Shown here: in pieces, positions 24,126 through 33,403 of the stretch
How the letters are laid out: each line of letters starts with the position of its first letter
Numbering within the stretch: the stretch's first letter is position 1
DNA from: CALJFL01 sp036961205
GTDB taxonomy: Bacteria; Pseudomonadota; Gammaproteobacteria; Pseudomonadales; Halieaceae
Reading direction: 5' to 3'
Length of the DNA stretch: 64,000 bases
Assembly (NCBI GenBank): GCA_036961205.1
Contig: JBALVI010000002.1
Location: forward strand, 372,001-436,000
The notes under the pieces: model-generated
Seen by the model: only the letters and a program-made list of their open reading frames with translations
The model's database searches: none
Told to the model about the DNA's origin: nothing
Position numbers and translations under genes: made by a program

Positions 24126-26189
24126 CTACTCGGGCTGAGTACGGCCGTCGGGAAACAACTTTTTGACGTTGGAAGCGATCTCTTCGCGAGTGTGCTGACC
24201 GACTCGCTGCGCGGCCCTACCCTGCCTTACCCAGAGATGGTCGTGACGCACCTCTTGGCCCCCATAACCGCTAACGGCAGCATTAAAGACTTCAATAATT
24301 CCAACGCAGTCCATGGTGTCGCAATAGTTCATCAACTCGGTCAATGCGCTGCGCATCTCGCTATAAGTCAGACACTCTTCTTCAGCGCGCATAATCATTG
24401 GGTGACCCGTGCCTGCGACCTCGGTACCCAACAGTAATTCCTCGTGCAGTTTTTCACCGGGGCGCAGGCCGATAAAATCGATGTCGATGTGTTCTCCAAC
24501 CGGGGTATCGTGGTCCATTTCATAACCGCTGAGACGGATCATACGCTTGGCCAGATCAACTATTTTTACAGGCTCGCCCATATCCAGTACAAACACATCT
24601 CCGCCAGTGCCCATAGCGCCCGCCTGCAGAACCAACTGAGCGGCTTCCTGAATGCTCATAAAGTAGCGAGAAACCTCAGGGTGGGTGACAGTCACTGGAC
24701 CGTGCTTTTCGATTTGCTCGCGAAACAGAGGTACCACTGAGCCCGATGAGCCCAGCACATTGCCAAACCGGACAATACAGAACCGGGTGCCGGTTTCTTG
24801 CTGGGAGAGTCCCTGGAGAATCAACTCGGCAAAGCGTTTCGAGGCGCCCATAATATTAGTGGGGCGCACTGCTTTATCTGTGGACACCAAGACAAAGGTT
24901 TCAACCCCGGCTCTAAGGGCTGCTTCAGCGGCATACCAGGTGCCAAATACGTTGTTGGATACGCCCTCAGCGACATTGTATTCAACCATGGGCACATGCT
25001 TGTAAGCCGCCGCGTGGTAAACCGTTTGCACGCCGAAAGTGCGGTAGATGGTTTCCAGCCTACGCTGATCCTGTACAGAGCCCAATAGCACGATCATCTC
25101 GACATACTTGCTACCCAAACTGGCTTGCACTTCCTTTAACTCGCGCTCGGCCTTATAAAGTGCGAACTCCGAGTTATCGAGTAACAGCAGCTCTTTGGGT
25201 CCCGACATCAGAATCTGGCGGCAGAGTTCCGAACCGATCGAACCTCCCGCTCCGGTTACCATCACCACCTTGTTGGTGATACAGCGGTCCAGCAACTCAG
25301 GATGAGGCGGCACAGCCTCGCGGCCCAGCAGGTCATCGAGGTCGATATCCTGAATTTGATTGACGCTGGCAAGTCCCGCCACCAATTCATTAATCTTGGG
25401 CACGGTGCGCACATACACCGGCAACCCAACCAGCGAGTTAATAATTTCGCGACGCCGCTCTGGCGAGGCCGAGGGAATGGCCAACAACACCTGGGTAATA
25501 TTATGCTCGTTGATCAATCCTTCCAATTGTTCAGGGTTAGCCACCTGCAGTCCGTTGATCACTGTGTGCTGCATTCTGGGATCGTCATCGACGAACTCGA
25601 CTACCCGATACTGATCACCGTGATGGAGCGCTGTGAGCAATTGACGTCCGGATTCGCCGGCTCCATAGATAATCACATTCTTGGTCATCGACCGCAGTTT
25701 GGCCTGATAATAGGCCCGCACAGTCAAACGGGTGCCGCCTATCGTCAATAGGGCCAACACCCAGTAGATAAATGGCAGGGAGCGAGGAACATCGGCCTGG
25801 GTAAAAAACACGCAGGCTCCCAACACCAGAGTCGAGTAACTAACGCCAGTAATAACCGCCCAGATCGCCTGCTGACCCATAAATCGGATAACTGCACGGT
25901 ATAAACCAAGCCGGAGGAAAATGACAGCGCTGGCCAGAACAGTAAAAACAGCACAGGTAATTTCGATGGTGCCTACTGGGAAATCGGTGTGGCCCCAGCG
26001 CAGCGCAATGGCCAGCCACATGGCACCGGCCACAAACAGCATGTCCAGAATCAGCAAGAAAGTTTGCTTAATGTTGCGAGGGAGTTCTACTAATTTTTCC
26101 AGGGCATCACGCAAGCTTCCGATAATTACAGAAAAAAAACGCAAACCAAACGCGGCTATCGTCCTAAGCAAGCTTCCCCCAATTCCCAA
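24126..26189 (-). CDS. Nucleotide-sugar 4,6-dehydratase, WbpM/CapD type
   Basis: A 687-residue membrane enzyme that converts UDP-GlcNAc (probably) to a 4-keto-6-deoxy sugar for the first O-antigen/exopolysaccharide residue. Four membrane segments (about 40-150) precede a CoA-binding-like Rossmann segment (NVIIYGAGESGRQLL). The catalytic SDR domain then starts at VMVTGAGGSIGSELCRQI (about 310), with YHAAAYKHVPMVE and VSTDKAVRPTNIMGASKR. Size and layout match WbpM (about 665). The start is uncertain: the open frame begins with TTG at 26189 just after a stop, and no ATG precedes the first membrane span. It is the last gene of a three-gene polysaccharide group. Confidence 0.92.
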   Translation of the reverse strand: MGIGGSLLRTIAAFGLRFFSVIIGSLRDALEKLVELPRNIKQTFLLILDMLFVAGAMWLAIALRWGHTDFPVGTIEITCAVFTVLASAVIFLRLGLYRAVIRFMGQQAIWAVITGVSYSTLVLGACVFFTQADVPRSLPFIYWVLALLTIGGTRLTVRAYYQAKLRSMTKNVIIYGAGESGRQLLTALHHGDQYRVVEFVDDDPRMQHTVINGLQVANPEQLEGLINEHNITQVLLAIPSASPERRREIINSLVGLPVYVRTVPKINELVAGLASVNQIQDIDLDDLLGREAVPPHPELLDRCITNKVVMVTGAGGSIGSELCRQILMSGPKELLLLDNSEFALYKAERELKEVQASLGSKYVEMIVLLGSVQDQRRLETIYRTFGVQTVYHAAAYKHVPMVEYNVAEGVSNNVFGTWYAAEAALRAGVETFVLVSTDKAVRPTNIMGASKRFAELILQGLSQQETGTRFCIVRFGNVLGSSGSVVPLFREQIEKHGPVTVTHPEVSRYFMSIQEAAQLVLQAGAMGTGGDVFVLDMGEPVKIVDLAKRMIRLSGYEMDHDTPVGEHIDIDFIGLRPGEKLHEELLLGTEVAGTGHPMIMRAEEECLTYSEMRSALTELMNYCDTMDCVGIIEVFNAAVSGYGGQEVRHDHLWVRQGRAAQRVGQHTREEIASNVKKLFPDGRTQPE

Positions 26190-26245
26190 CGGTTAAACGC
26201 CCACCTTAAATATGTTGTTGTATACGGCGGGTTAACTAGAGAATA

Positions 26246-27223
26246 CTACGGTAATTGTCGTAATTTCGCCATTGCCCAAAGGAACGGAAGATAGGCCACT
26301 ATTACCAAAATAAGTTGCCATTCAGGCCAGGTATTGGCGGCCCAGGCCAGGGGAAACAGCCAAAATGCGTTCAGCGTAATGACCGCAAAGTCCACTGCCA
26401 GATGCGACTGCCAGTGCCGACTGAGCCGCTGGTAAGCATGCAGTCGATGGGCCTGAAATATGCGGTGGCCCTGACTCAGCCGCCAACATAAGGTCCAACT
26501 GCTGTCAGTGATAAAAATCGCCAGCAATATCAACCAGCACGCCGCTGGCAAAGCCCCGGACACTTCACCAAGAAAGGCCAGACCGGCAAGTAGAAAGCCC
26601 GTGGGAACACTCCCCGCGTCCCCCATGAACAAGCGGGCAGGAGGCCAGTTCCAGACCAGGAATCCCAGGTGACTAAATGCCAGGATGAGACAAAACAGAG
26701 CGTATTGGCCATCATTTCCACCGACAAAGGCCAATAACGCTGCTCCAGAGGCCGCCAGAAAACATTGAACGGCGGCGATGCCATCAATCCCGTCCATAAA
26801 ATTGTAGAGATTGAGAGCCCACAGGATGGCCAAAACCGAGAGCAGTGAAAATGCCAGAGACGCCGTTGCCTGACCATCTGGCGTCAACCACCAGACTGCC
26901 AGAGCGGCAGTGCCGCTGTAGCAGGCGAAACGCAACTTTACCGACAAGCCCCGCAGGTCATCTACGACCCCAAGTAGCGTAAGAGCCAATGCCAGACCGG
27001 CTAGTATCAACAAGGATGAGTCCCAAGAGTAGGAACCCATTGCACTGATCGACATTGCCAGGAGCACGGCCAGCATCAGGGGTATGCCACCGCCATGAGG
27101 GGTAGCCTGGGTATGGGAACTGCGATCATTGGGCCGATCAACAATATTCCAGCGTTGCGCCAGTTTCAAATAGACCCAACAACCGAGGGCGGAGGCGACG
27201 AACGCACAGACCACAGCAATCAT
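26246..27223 (-). CDS. Glycosyltransferase family 4, WbpL/WecA-like
   Basis: A 325-residue polytopic membrane protein of the MraY/WecA family. It transfers a sugar-1-phosphate to undecaprenyl phosphate, starting O-antigen or exopolysaccharide synthesis at the inner membrane. Signature segments are DRPNDRSSHTQATPHGGG, DDLRGLSVKLRF, YNFMDGIDGIAA and FMGDAGSVPTGFLLAG, which hold the Mg-binding aspartates. Many hydrophobic spans separate them. Its ATG overlaps the preceding epimerase stop by four bases. The acceptor sugar is probably the 6-deoxy sugar made by the flanking WbpM- and WbpK-like enzymes (inference from gene order). Confidence 0.92.
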   Translation of the reverse strand: MIAVVCAFVASALGCWVYLKLAQRWNIVDRPNDRSSHTQATPHGGGIPLMLAVLLAMSISAMGSYSWDSSLLILAGLALALTLLGVVDDLRGLSVKLRFACYSGTAALAVWWLTPDGQATASLAFSLLSVLAILWALNLYNFMDGIDGIAAVQCFLAASGAALLAFVGGNDGQYALFCLILAFSHLGFLVWNWPPARLFMGDAGSVPTGFLLAGLAFLGEVSGALPAACWLILLAIFITDSSWTLCWRLSQGHRIFQAHRLHAYQRLSRHWQSHLAVDFAVITLNAFWLFPLAWAANTWPEWQLILVIVAYLPFLWAMAKLRQLP

Positions 27224-28188
27224 TGGCTGAGCTCTGCCGATTCCACCGAAGGCGAGCTAACGCGGCTCATAACTTCTTCCAACGTTTGCCGGGGCCGCCA
27301 GTCGGTGGCCGCCAGGATCGCGCTGGAGTCGTAACATTCTTCGCCAAACAGCTTATGTAAAGTGCTATCAGTGGCGCTAGCATTACCATTAAAACCCCGT
27401 GCAACATCGTAGGCCCGCGCAGCCAGCCGCCAACACCAGGCCGGCAACCACGCTCGAACTGGCGCCCTGCCACCTGCTGCAGCCAAGGCATCAAAACTGC
27501 GTTGCAAAGAGTAGCTCTCACCATCCGTCACTATCCATGTATGCACACCGGCGAGGGATATTGTTCCACACTCAATAAGGACGGCTGCCAGATCAGCACG
27601 GCCGATCATTGACCGGAAGCCACCAGACGGAGGACGTGGCAAACCTCTGGATACAGCGCGAGAGAGCATACCGAGGTTGCCTCTGGCCTCTGGCCCATAA
27701 ACCAGAGGAGGCCTTAGTATGACCACTGACATTGCGCTATCGCGGTAGGAATCCCGCAAGGCATTCTCTGCCAGTATTTTGCTGCGCCCATAGGGGTCTA
27801 GAGGCTCAACACAGCCAGTTTCACATCTGGCTTGAGCGTCTTCGGCGGCACCCATCGCCTTTACGCTACTGAGGAATACAAACCGACGCACCCCAGCCGC
27901 CTCAGCCGCCGCCGCAAGCGTTATCGTGGCCTGATGATTAACCGCCGAATAAGCGAGCTCTGCAGCCTGGGTATGGGCAATGCCCGCCAGATGAAATACG
28001 ACATCCACCCCCGAGAGTATTGCTGAGTCCACGGGTGTGGTGGACAAATCCACCGCCACAGAAGATGTGCCATTGACGAGTTGCCCACCGTATCGACTCA
28101 GAGGAATTAACTCATAATCCAGTCGACCCAACTGTTCGCAAACTTCGCGACCGATGAAACCCGTAGCTCCTGTAACCAGACATTTCAC
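27220..28188 (-). CDS. NAD-dependent epimerase/dehydratase, WbpK/WbpV-like
   Basis: A 322-residue extended SDR. The Rossmann motif is VTGATGFIGREVCEQL at the N-terminus, followed by VDVVFHLAGIAHTQA. The catalytic segment is FLSSVKAMG ... DPYGRSKILAE (Tyr-x-x-x-Lys), then VILRPPLVYGP. It most likely reduces or epimerises a UDP-4-keto sugar for the polysaccharide started by the next gene, which it overlaps by four bases. The order epimerase, GT4, WbpM matches the 3' end of Pseudomonas O-antigen loci. Confidence 0.9.
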   Translation of the reverse strand: MKCLVTGATGFIGREVCEQLGRLDYELIPLSRYGGQLVNGTSSVAVDLSTTPVDSAILSGVDVVFHLAGIAHTQAAELAYSAVNHQATITLAAAAEAAGVRRFVFLSSVKAMGAAEDAQARCETGCVEPLDPYGRSKILAENALRDSYRDSAMSVVILRPPLVYGPEARGNLGMLSRAVSRGLPRPPSGGFRSMIGRADLAAVLIECGTISLAGVHTWIVTDGESYSLQRSFDALAAAGGRAPVRAWLPAWCWRLAARAYDVARGFNGNASATDSTLHKLFGEECYDSSAILAATDWRPRQTLEEVMSRVSSPSVESAELSQ

Positions 28189-28253
28189 ACGCAGTCATTA
28201 CCGAGAATCGACTAAAGACAAGCAGGCTATACCCGCATCCCGTCCGGCCAATG

Positions 28254-28275
28254 AAAAAAGGGGCCGAAGCCCCTT
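28254..28275 (-). terminator. Rho-independent terminator of comEA-like gene
   Basis: On the minus strand AAGGGGC pairs with GCCCCTT around a four-base loop and is followed by a T run (28254-28259). It lies 21 bp after the stop of the gene at 28297-28674. Confidence 0.88.
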
Positions 28276-28296
28276 CATGATACGGATGCCGCAGTG

Positions 28297-28674
28297 TTAA
28301 TCCAGCGATATCAATGCACGATTTTTGTCCACGGTCGACTTACCAATACCCTTTACCTCTTCGAGTTCATCGACGGCGGCAAAGGCACCGTAGGCTTCCC
28401 TGTGGCGCACAATTTCCTCAGCACGACTCATACCGACGCCTTTTAAGCCTGCGGCAAGGGTAGCCGCATCCGCCTGATTGATATTAACGCTGGCGGCCTG
28501 AGCCGCACTTGCCGTCTCCTGAGCAAAGGCAGGGGGCGCCATTATCAGGTAGCCGGAGCAAAGCCCCAGCGATAAGGTCAGCGCGAGTACGCGACCCAGC
28601 GATGGGCGGGCTGCCCCGCCAGTGACCAAATGAGAGAAATAGTGCGCGAGTTGTTCTAGATAAGAATAGGTCAT
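28297..28674 (-). CDS. ComEA-like helix-hairpin-helix protein
   Basis: A 125-residue exported protein. A long signal peptide (hydrophobic core about 29-48, cleavage near AFAQ) is followed by the ComEA DNA-binding domain: VNINQADAATLAAGLKGVG and VDELEEVKGIGKSTVDKN form the two helix-hairpin-helix motifs. It probably binds incoming or extracellular DNA in the periplasm. GGAG precedes the ATG. It stands between pyrF and the polysaccharide genes with its own terminator; in Pseudomonas the same family member sits beside wbpM. Confidence 0.88.
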   Translation of the reverse strand: MTYSYLEQLAHYFSHLVTGGAARPSLGRVLALTLSLGLCSGYLIMAPPAFAQETASAAQAASVNINQADAATLAAGLKGVGMSRAEEIVRHREAYGAFAAVDELEEVKGIGKSTVDKNRALISLD

Positions 28675-28785
28675 GATGTAATCTCCATATTACGGGTCAG
28701 CTTCCTTGCTGGCATCCGTATCATGGAGAAGTCTAGCAGTACCTGGCAGCGCGGCCAGCGAATGGCCGCATTTGATTTTATGCTG

Positions 28786-29487
28786 CTATGCGTGCAGCAA
28801 CTGCAGTTCCTCGTGCACCCGCTGCAGGGCTGCCAGTGGGTCATTGGCGCCTGTTATTGAGCGCCCTATCACTAGAAAATCTGCCCCATTGTCGATTGCA
28901 TCTTTGGGCGTAACCACCCGCCGCTGATCACCCGCGGCATCACCGGCCAGCCGGATACCCGGCGTCACCAGGGCAAAGTTATCGGGGTGGGCCTTACGCA
29001 AATCAGTGGCTTCCCGGGCGGAGCAAACAACGCCATCCAGACCACTGGCAGCGACCAGACCGGCGAGCCGGGCTACGCGCTGAGGTGCGGTTTCGGTGTA
29101 GCCCATTTCAACAAGATCCTCGTCCGACATACTGGTCAACACCGTCACCCCAATTAACAAAGGCGGTGTAGAAAATCCCGCCAGCGATTCCCGGGCTGCC
29201 TCCATCATTCGTCGGCCGCCAGAGGCGTGTACATTGACCATCCACACTCCCAGCTCCGCCGCCGCCTTGACTGCGCCCGCCACGGTATTGGGAATGTCGT
29301 GGAATTTAAGATCCAGAAATATCTCAAAACCCATACCCTGCAGCCTGCGCACCAGGTCCGGGCCGCTGCGGGTAAAGGCCTCTTTACCTATTTTAAGCCG
29401 ACAAAGCTCGGGTGAAAGCCTTTTTGCCAAAGCCACAGAAGATGCCTCGTCCGGATAATCCAGGGCGACGATAACAGGTGAGATCAT
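28786..29487 (-). CDS. pyrF: Orotidine 5'-phosphate decarboxylase
   Basis: The last step of UMP synthesis. At 233 residues it has the standard length. The catalytic Lys/Asp array is in FLDLKFHDIPNTV (D-x-K-x-x-D), the N-terminus has VALDYPDE and the phosphate-binding end is FLVIGRSITGAND. AAGGA precedes the ATG. It lies 26 bp after lapB on the same strand, so it probably ends the rpsA-ihfB-lapA-lapB-pyrF transcriptional group, as in Pseudomonas. Confidence 0.96.
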   Translation of the reverse strand: MISPVIVALDYPDEASSVALAKRLSPELCRLKIGKEAFTRSGPDLVRRLQGMGFEIFLDLKFHDIPNTVAGAVKAAAELGVWMVNVHASGGRRMMEAARESLAGFSTPPLLIGVTVLTSMSDEDLVEMGYTETAPQRVARLAGLVAASGLDGVVCSAREATDLRKAHPDNFALVTPGIRLAGDAAGDQRRVVTPKDAIDNGADFLVIGRSITGANDPLAALQRVHEELQLLHA

Positions 29488-29513
29488 AATGATTCCTTAA
29501 AGCGAGAAGCTGG

Positions 29514-30713
29514 CTATTCCAGCCGTGTCCCGCGAATTGTTTTAACCGTGCCCCAGTACTTACAGCCGGGACAGTACCAGTGCAGCTGCTGGCCGGCGAA
29601 CCCACAGTGACCACAACGGTAAGTGGCGCGTTCAGCAACCAAACGCTCCACCAGTAACTGCAACAAACTAAGGCTCTCTCTGGCGCCCGGATCCGAGGTA
29701 TCTAATTGCAGGCCAATCAACCGTTCCAACCCCCTCAATGAGGGCCGGTCCGCGAGTTGGGTCGAAAGAAACTCGCCGGCAATTTTATCGCCTTCCGACA
29801 CCCTCAGATCTTCCGCCACAGCCAACACCAGCGGCGCCGATGGATCAGTGAGCAGACAATCCTGCAAATAGGTTTTTAGCGTCCGATCATCTTGCATCTC
29901 GCTGTAGCATTGACGCAAAAGGGGAATTGTCTCAGAGACATACTCTGGATCCTGCTGTCGTACTTTACGCAGCGCCTTTACCGCCAGCTTGTAATTGCCC
30001 CGGTCGAATTCAACCTCGCCAAGCAACAATGAGGCCCTGACACACCGCTTATCGTGTGTCAGGGCCTGCTGAATAAAGTTTCGGGCGGCTGCCAAATCGC
30101 CTTGATCCCGTTTGTCACAGGCCATCTCGCAGTAATAATGCGCCAAAGCCACCGCAACGGGCTGTCCCTGAACAGGCTCAATACCCGTGCTCAGCAGAGA
30201 TTTACGGGGCAACAGTGCAATGGCCACCTCAATAGCCTGCTCCCACTCCCGTTCGTTTTGGTAGATTTCCAGCAGATGACGCTGACTGGCTCGACGTTGC
30301 TCGGGGGACTCTTCCACCAGATCCAGCAACAAACGCTCTGCCCGGTCCAACAATCCTGCACTGATGTAATCCCTGGCCAGCTCCAGGTGAGCCTGATGGA
30401 CCTGGCTTCTGGGTAAACTGGGGCGGGCCAGCAGATTCTGGTGAATACGAATAGCGCGGTCGACCTCCCCTTTTTTGCGCAACAGATTACCCAAGGCCAC
30501 GTGGGTTTCGAGGGTTTCGCTATTGACCTCTAGGGCATTGATAAACGCATCTATCGCCCCGTCGGGGCGGCCATCCAACAGATAATTCAGGCCCTTGTAA
30601 TACTGGCTGGGCAATTCCGGGCCCGCGGGCACCCGGGGGGCACTGCGTTTACCCATCAACCAACCGATGGCTATGGCCACGAACAGCAGTGCAAAGATCA
30701 GAATGTCATTCAC
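29514..30713 (-). CDS. lapB: Lipopolysaccharide assembly protein B
   Basis: A 399-residue inner-membrane protein that tunes LpxC proteolysis and LPS assembly. The N-terminal anchor (DILIFALLFVAIAIGWLMG) is followed by TPR repeats (about 40-345) and a C-terminal rubredoxin-like zinc site with two Cys pairs (RCGHCGFAG and YCPGCKYWGT). The length and domain order match YciM. Its ATG lies inside the end of lapA (8-bp overlap), so the pair is translationally coupled. Confidence 0.95.
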   Translation of the reverse strand: MNDILIFALLFVAIAIGWLMGKRSAPRVPAGPELPSQYYKGLNYLLDGRPDGAIDAFINALEVNSETLETHVALGNLLRKKGEVDRAIRIHQNLLARPSLPRSQVHQAHLELARDYISAGLLDRAERLLLDLVEESPEQRRASQRHLLEIYQNEREWEQAIEVAIALLPRKSLLSTGIEPVQGQPVAVALAHYYCEMACDKRDQGDLAAARNFIQQALTHDKRCVRASLLLGEVEFDRGNYKLAVKALRKVRQQDPEYVSETIPLLRQCYSEMQDDRTLKTYLQDCLLTDPSAPLVLAVAEDLRVSEGDKIAGEFLSTQLADRPSLRGLERLIGLQLDTSDPGARESLSLLQLLVERLVAERATYRCGHCGFAGQQLHWYCPGCKYWGTVKTIRGTRLE

Positions 30714-31011
30714 TATCTTTCAGGCCTGCGGTGCGCAAAGTATCCACCTCGCTGCGGGCACGGGTTAACTTTCGTTGAGCCGAGCCCAGCGAGGTACGCA
30801 GGCGTATTACAATTGCTGAGGAAATAAGCATTCCCGACATGCCACCCAAAGCCAGTGCCGCAAACAACCAGAGCGCGAGGCTGCGAGGCTCAAAGGCATA
30901 GACCAGCAGGTTCAACGGTACCGGTTCCTTGTTCTGGATGGCGAACAGTACACCAACCGCGAGCGCGCCCAAAACAACGGCAATGGTCAACAAGGTGCGT
31001 AAAAGTTTCAT
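30706..31011 (-). CDS. lapA: Lipopolysaccharide assembly protein A
   Basis: A 101-residue membrane protein with two membrane segments (about 6-25 and 46-68) and a C-terminal coiled-coil-like tail, the layout of LapA/YciS. The conserved FAIQNKEPVPLNLLVY follows the first span. It overlaps lapB by 8 bp and partners it in LPS assembly control. Confidence 0.92.
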   Translation of the reverse strand: MKLLRTLLTIAVVLGALAVGVLFAIQNKEPVPLNLLVYAFEPRSLALWLFAALALGGMSGMLISSAIVIRLRTSLGSAQRKLTRARSEVDTLRTAGLKDSE

Positions 31012-31065
31012 AGGCGCTTCCAGCTAGGATCAAAACATGTATCTGCCGAAGCTGTCTCCGGCGGC

Positions 31066-31098
31066 AAAAAAAAACGGCATGACCACAAGATCATACCG
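31066..31098 (-). terminator. Rho-independent terminator after ihfB
   Basis: On the minus strand CGGTATGATC pairs with GGTCATGCCG (two G-U pairs) around TTGT and is followed by nine T (31066-31074). It separates ihfB from lapA. Confidence 0.85.
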
Positions 31099-31118
31099 CT
31101 TCTGATTTTGCGGGCAAG

Positions 31119-31415
31119 CTACAAACCCGCTTGCAGCCCCAAATTCACTCGCTCGCGCAGTTCTTTGCCCGGCTTGAAATGGGGTACGTACTTTCCGGTC
31201 AGCTCTACCGAATCGCCGGTCTTCGGATTACGCCCTCTACGGGGCTCGCGATAATGGAGCGAAAAACTGCCAAAGCCGCGAATTTCAATCCGCTCACCCG
31301 TCGATAAAGCCTGTGACATATGTTCAAGTATGGTTTTGACTGCCAGTTCCACGTCCTTGGACGAGAGCTGGGATTGGCGAGCCGATATTGTTTCAATCAA
31401 TTCGCTTTTAGTCAT
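31119..31415 (-). CDS. ihfB: Integration host factor subunit beta
   Basis: A 98-residue DNA-bending protein that pairs with IHF-alpha. It starts MTKSELIETI and contains the arm motif GRNPKTGDSVEL and the ending HFKPGKELRERVN. The frame is open further upstream, to 31484, but the ATG at 31415 has AAGGGGG and gives the family length (E. coli 94), so it was chosen. It lies downstream of rpsA, as in most gammaproteobacteria, with terminators on both sides. Confidence 0.96.
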   Translation of the reverse strand: MTKSELIETISARQSQLSSKDVELAVKTILEHMSQALSTGERIEIRGFGSFSLHYREPRRGRNPKTGDSVELTGKYVPHFKPGKELRERVNLGLQAGL

Positions 31416-31514
31416 GCTGCCCCCTTGAACAGAGGTTTTCTTATTCATTGCAACAATATAGAAGGGAATATTCCGAAATTCCACTAAAATCTACGCAAGT
31501 TGTTATTTTTTAAC

Positions 31515-31543
31515 GAAAAAAGGCCCACCGAGGTGGGCCTTTC
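31515..31543 (-). terminator. Rho-independent terminator of rpsA
   Basis: AGGCCCAC (31521-31528) pairs with GTGGGCCT (31533-31540) around CGAG. On the minus strand a T run follows at 31515-31521. Confidence 0.9.
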
Positions 31544-31568
31544 AGAGGTCTTTTAAGACTGAATGGGG

Positions 31569-33245
31569 TTATTTATCGCCCATCTGAGCCTTGATCAGGT
31601 CGCCGATAGTACCCGGCGACGTAGACTCTGCTTCAGTGTCTTTAAGAGACTTAACCGCTTCTTTCTCGTCGTCGTAGTCCTTGGCTTTGATAGACAATGC
31701 CAGGCCGCGATTCTTGCGATCCACCGAAGTGATCTTGGCTTCTACCGAGTCGCCAACCTTATACAGGCTGCGAGCATCGTCAACCTTGTCGCGGCTAATA
31801 TCGGAAGACTTCAGCACGCCGATGACTTCCTCGGCCAGCTTGATCACAACAGACTTCGCATCAACTTCAATGACTTCACCGGTGACGATCGCTCCGCGGT
31901 CATTTTCGGCCACGTAGTTACCGAAGGGGTCGTCTTCCAACTGCTTAACGCCCAGAGAGATACGCTCGCGTTCTGGATCGATAGACAAGATGACAGTTTC
32001 AATCTCATCGCCCTTCTTGTAGTTGCGCACGGCTTCTTCGCCAGTCTCGTTCCAGCTGATGTCGGACAGGTGAACCAGTCCGTCGATCGCGCCTTCCAGG
32101 CCAATGAAGATACCAAAGTCAGTGATGGACTTGATGCTGCCGGCAATCTTGTCGCCTTTGCTGTACTGCGAAGCAAATGCGTCCCAAGGATTTTGCTGGC
32201 ACTGCTTGATACCCAGTGAGATACGACGACGCTCTTCGTCGATATCCAGAACCATAACCTCTACCTCGTCGCCCAGCTGGACAATCTTGGAGGGGTGTAC
32301 GTTCTTGTTGGTCCAATCCATCTCAGAGACGTGTACCAGACCTTCAACACCTTCTTCCAACTCGGCGAAACAGCCGTAGTCAGTAAGATTGGTGATCTTG
32401 GCGCTAACACGGCTGCCTTCAGGATAGCGACCAGTGATTTCAACCCAGGGATCTTCGCCAAGTTGCTTCAAGCCCAGTGATACGCGATTGCGCTCACGGT
32501 CAAACTTGAGGATCTTAACGTCGATTTCCTGTGCCACTTCAACAATTTCAGAAGGATGCTTGATGCGCTTCCAGGACATATCGGTAATGTGCAGCAGTCC
32601 GTCTACGCCGCCCAGGTCTACGAAAGCGCCATAGTCGGTCAGGTTCTTAACGATACCCTTAACAGACATGCCTTCTTGCAAGCTTTCCAGCAGCGCGTCA
32701 CGCTCTACGCTGTTAGCAGCTTCCATGACTGCACGACGAGAAACTACAACGTTGTTGCGCTTCTGATCGAGCTTGATAACTTTAAATTCGAGTTCTTTCC
32801 CTTCCAGGTGTACGGTCTCGCGAACCGGACGCACATCAACCAACGAACCGGGCAAGAATGCGCGGATAGTGTTGATGTCGACAGTGAATCCGCCCTTAAC
32901 CTTACCGTTGATAATACCGGTAACCATTTCGTCAGCTTCGTGAGCAGCTTCAAGATCTTTCCACGCCTCGGCGCGCTTGGCTTTTTCACGGGACAGCTTG
33001 GTCTCACCAAAACCATCTTCAACAGTTTCCAGAGCAACCTGAACTTCATCACCAATACTCAGGGACACTTCACCCGCAGCATCAGCAAACTGGATACGAG
33101 GAATAACACCTTCGGACTTAAGTCCGGCGTGGACTGTTACCCACTCGCTATCGATATCGATAACAACGCCGGTAACAATTGCACCTGGCTTCATATCGAC
33201 TGTTTTTAGACTTTCTTCAAAGAGATCGGCGAAAGATTCGCTCAT
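31569..33245 (-). CDS. rpsA: 30S ribosomal protein S1
   Basis: A 558-residue protein (E. coli 557) with six S1 OB-fold repeats at about 21-87, 105-171, 192-260, 277-347, 364-434 and 451-520. The repeated signature is visible as LTDYGAFVDLGGVDGLLHI, LTDYGCFAELEEGVEGLVHV and ITDFGIFIGLEGAIDGLVHL. It delivers mRNAs with structured or weak ribosome sites to the 30S subunit. It is preceded by cmk, as is usual, with a 158-bp leader that probably includes its own promoter and autoregulatory region, and it ends at a strong terminator. Confidence 0.98.
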   Translation of the reverse strand: MSESFADLFEESLKTVDMKPGAIVTGVVIDIDSEWVTVHAGLKSEGVIPRIQFADAAGEVSLSIGDEVQVALETVEDGFGETKLSREKAKRAEAWKDLEAAHEADEMVTGIINGKVKGGFTVDINTIRAFLPGSLVDVRPVRETVHLEGKELEFKVIKLDQKRNNVVVSRRAVMEAANSVERDALLESLQEGMSVKGIVKNLTDYGAFVDLGGVDGLLHITDMSWKRIKHPSEIVEVAQEIDVKILKFDRERNRVSLGLKQLGEDPWVEITGRYPEGSRVSAKITNLTDYGCFAELEEGVEGLVHVSEMDWTNKNVHPSKIVQLGDEVEVMVLDIDEERRRISLGIKQCQQNPWDAFASQYSKGDKIAGSIKSITDFGIFIGLEGAIDGLVHLSDISWNETGEEAVRNYKKGDEIETVILSIDPERERISLGVKQLEDDPFGNYVAENDRGAIVTGEVIEVDAKSVVIKLAEEVIGVLKSSDISRDKVDDARSLYKVGDSVEAKITSVDRKNRGLALSIKAKDYDDEKEAVKSLKDTEAESTSPGTIGDLIKAQMGDK

Positions 33246-33403
33246 TGGACATTACCTGTAAATATATTGTGGCGTTGAACGCCTGCACCGATTCTCCAGC
33301 AGAAACGGGTCATCTATTTATAAGCCGCTATATCACGCCAAAGCTGGAACAGCGAGAAAGCAGCAGTTAGTGCCATTTTTAAAGAATTTAGCAACAAATA
33401 GCG

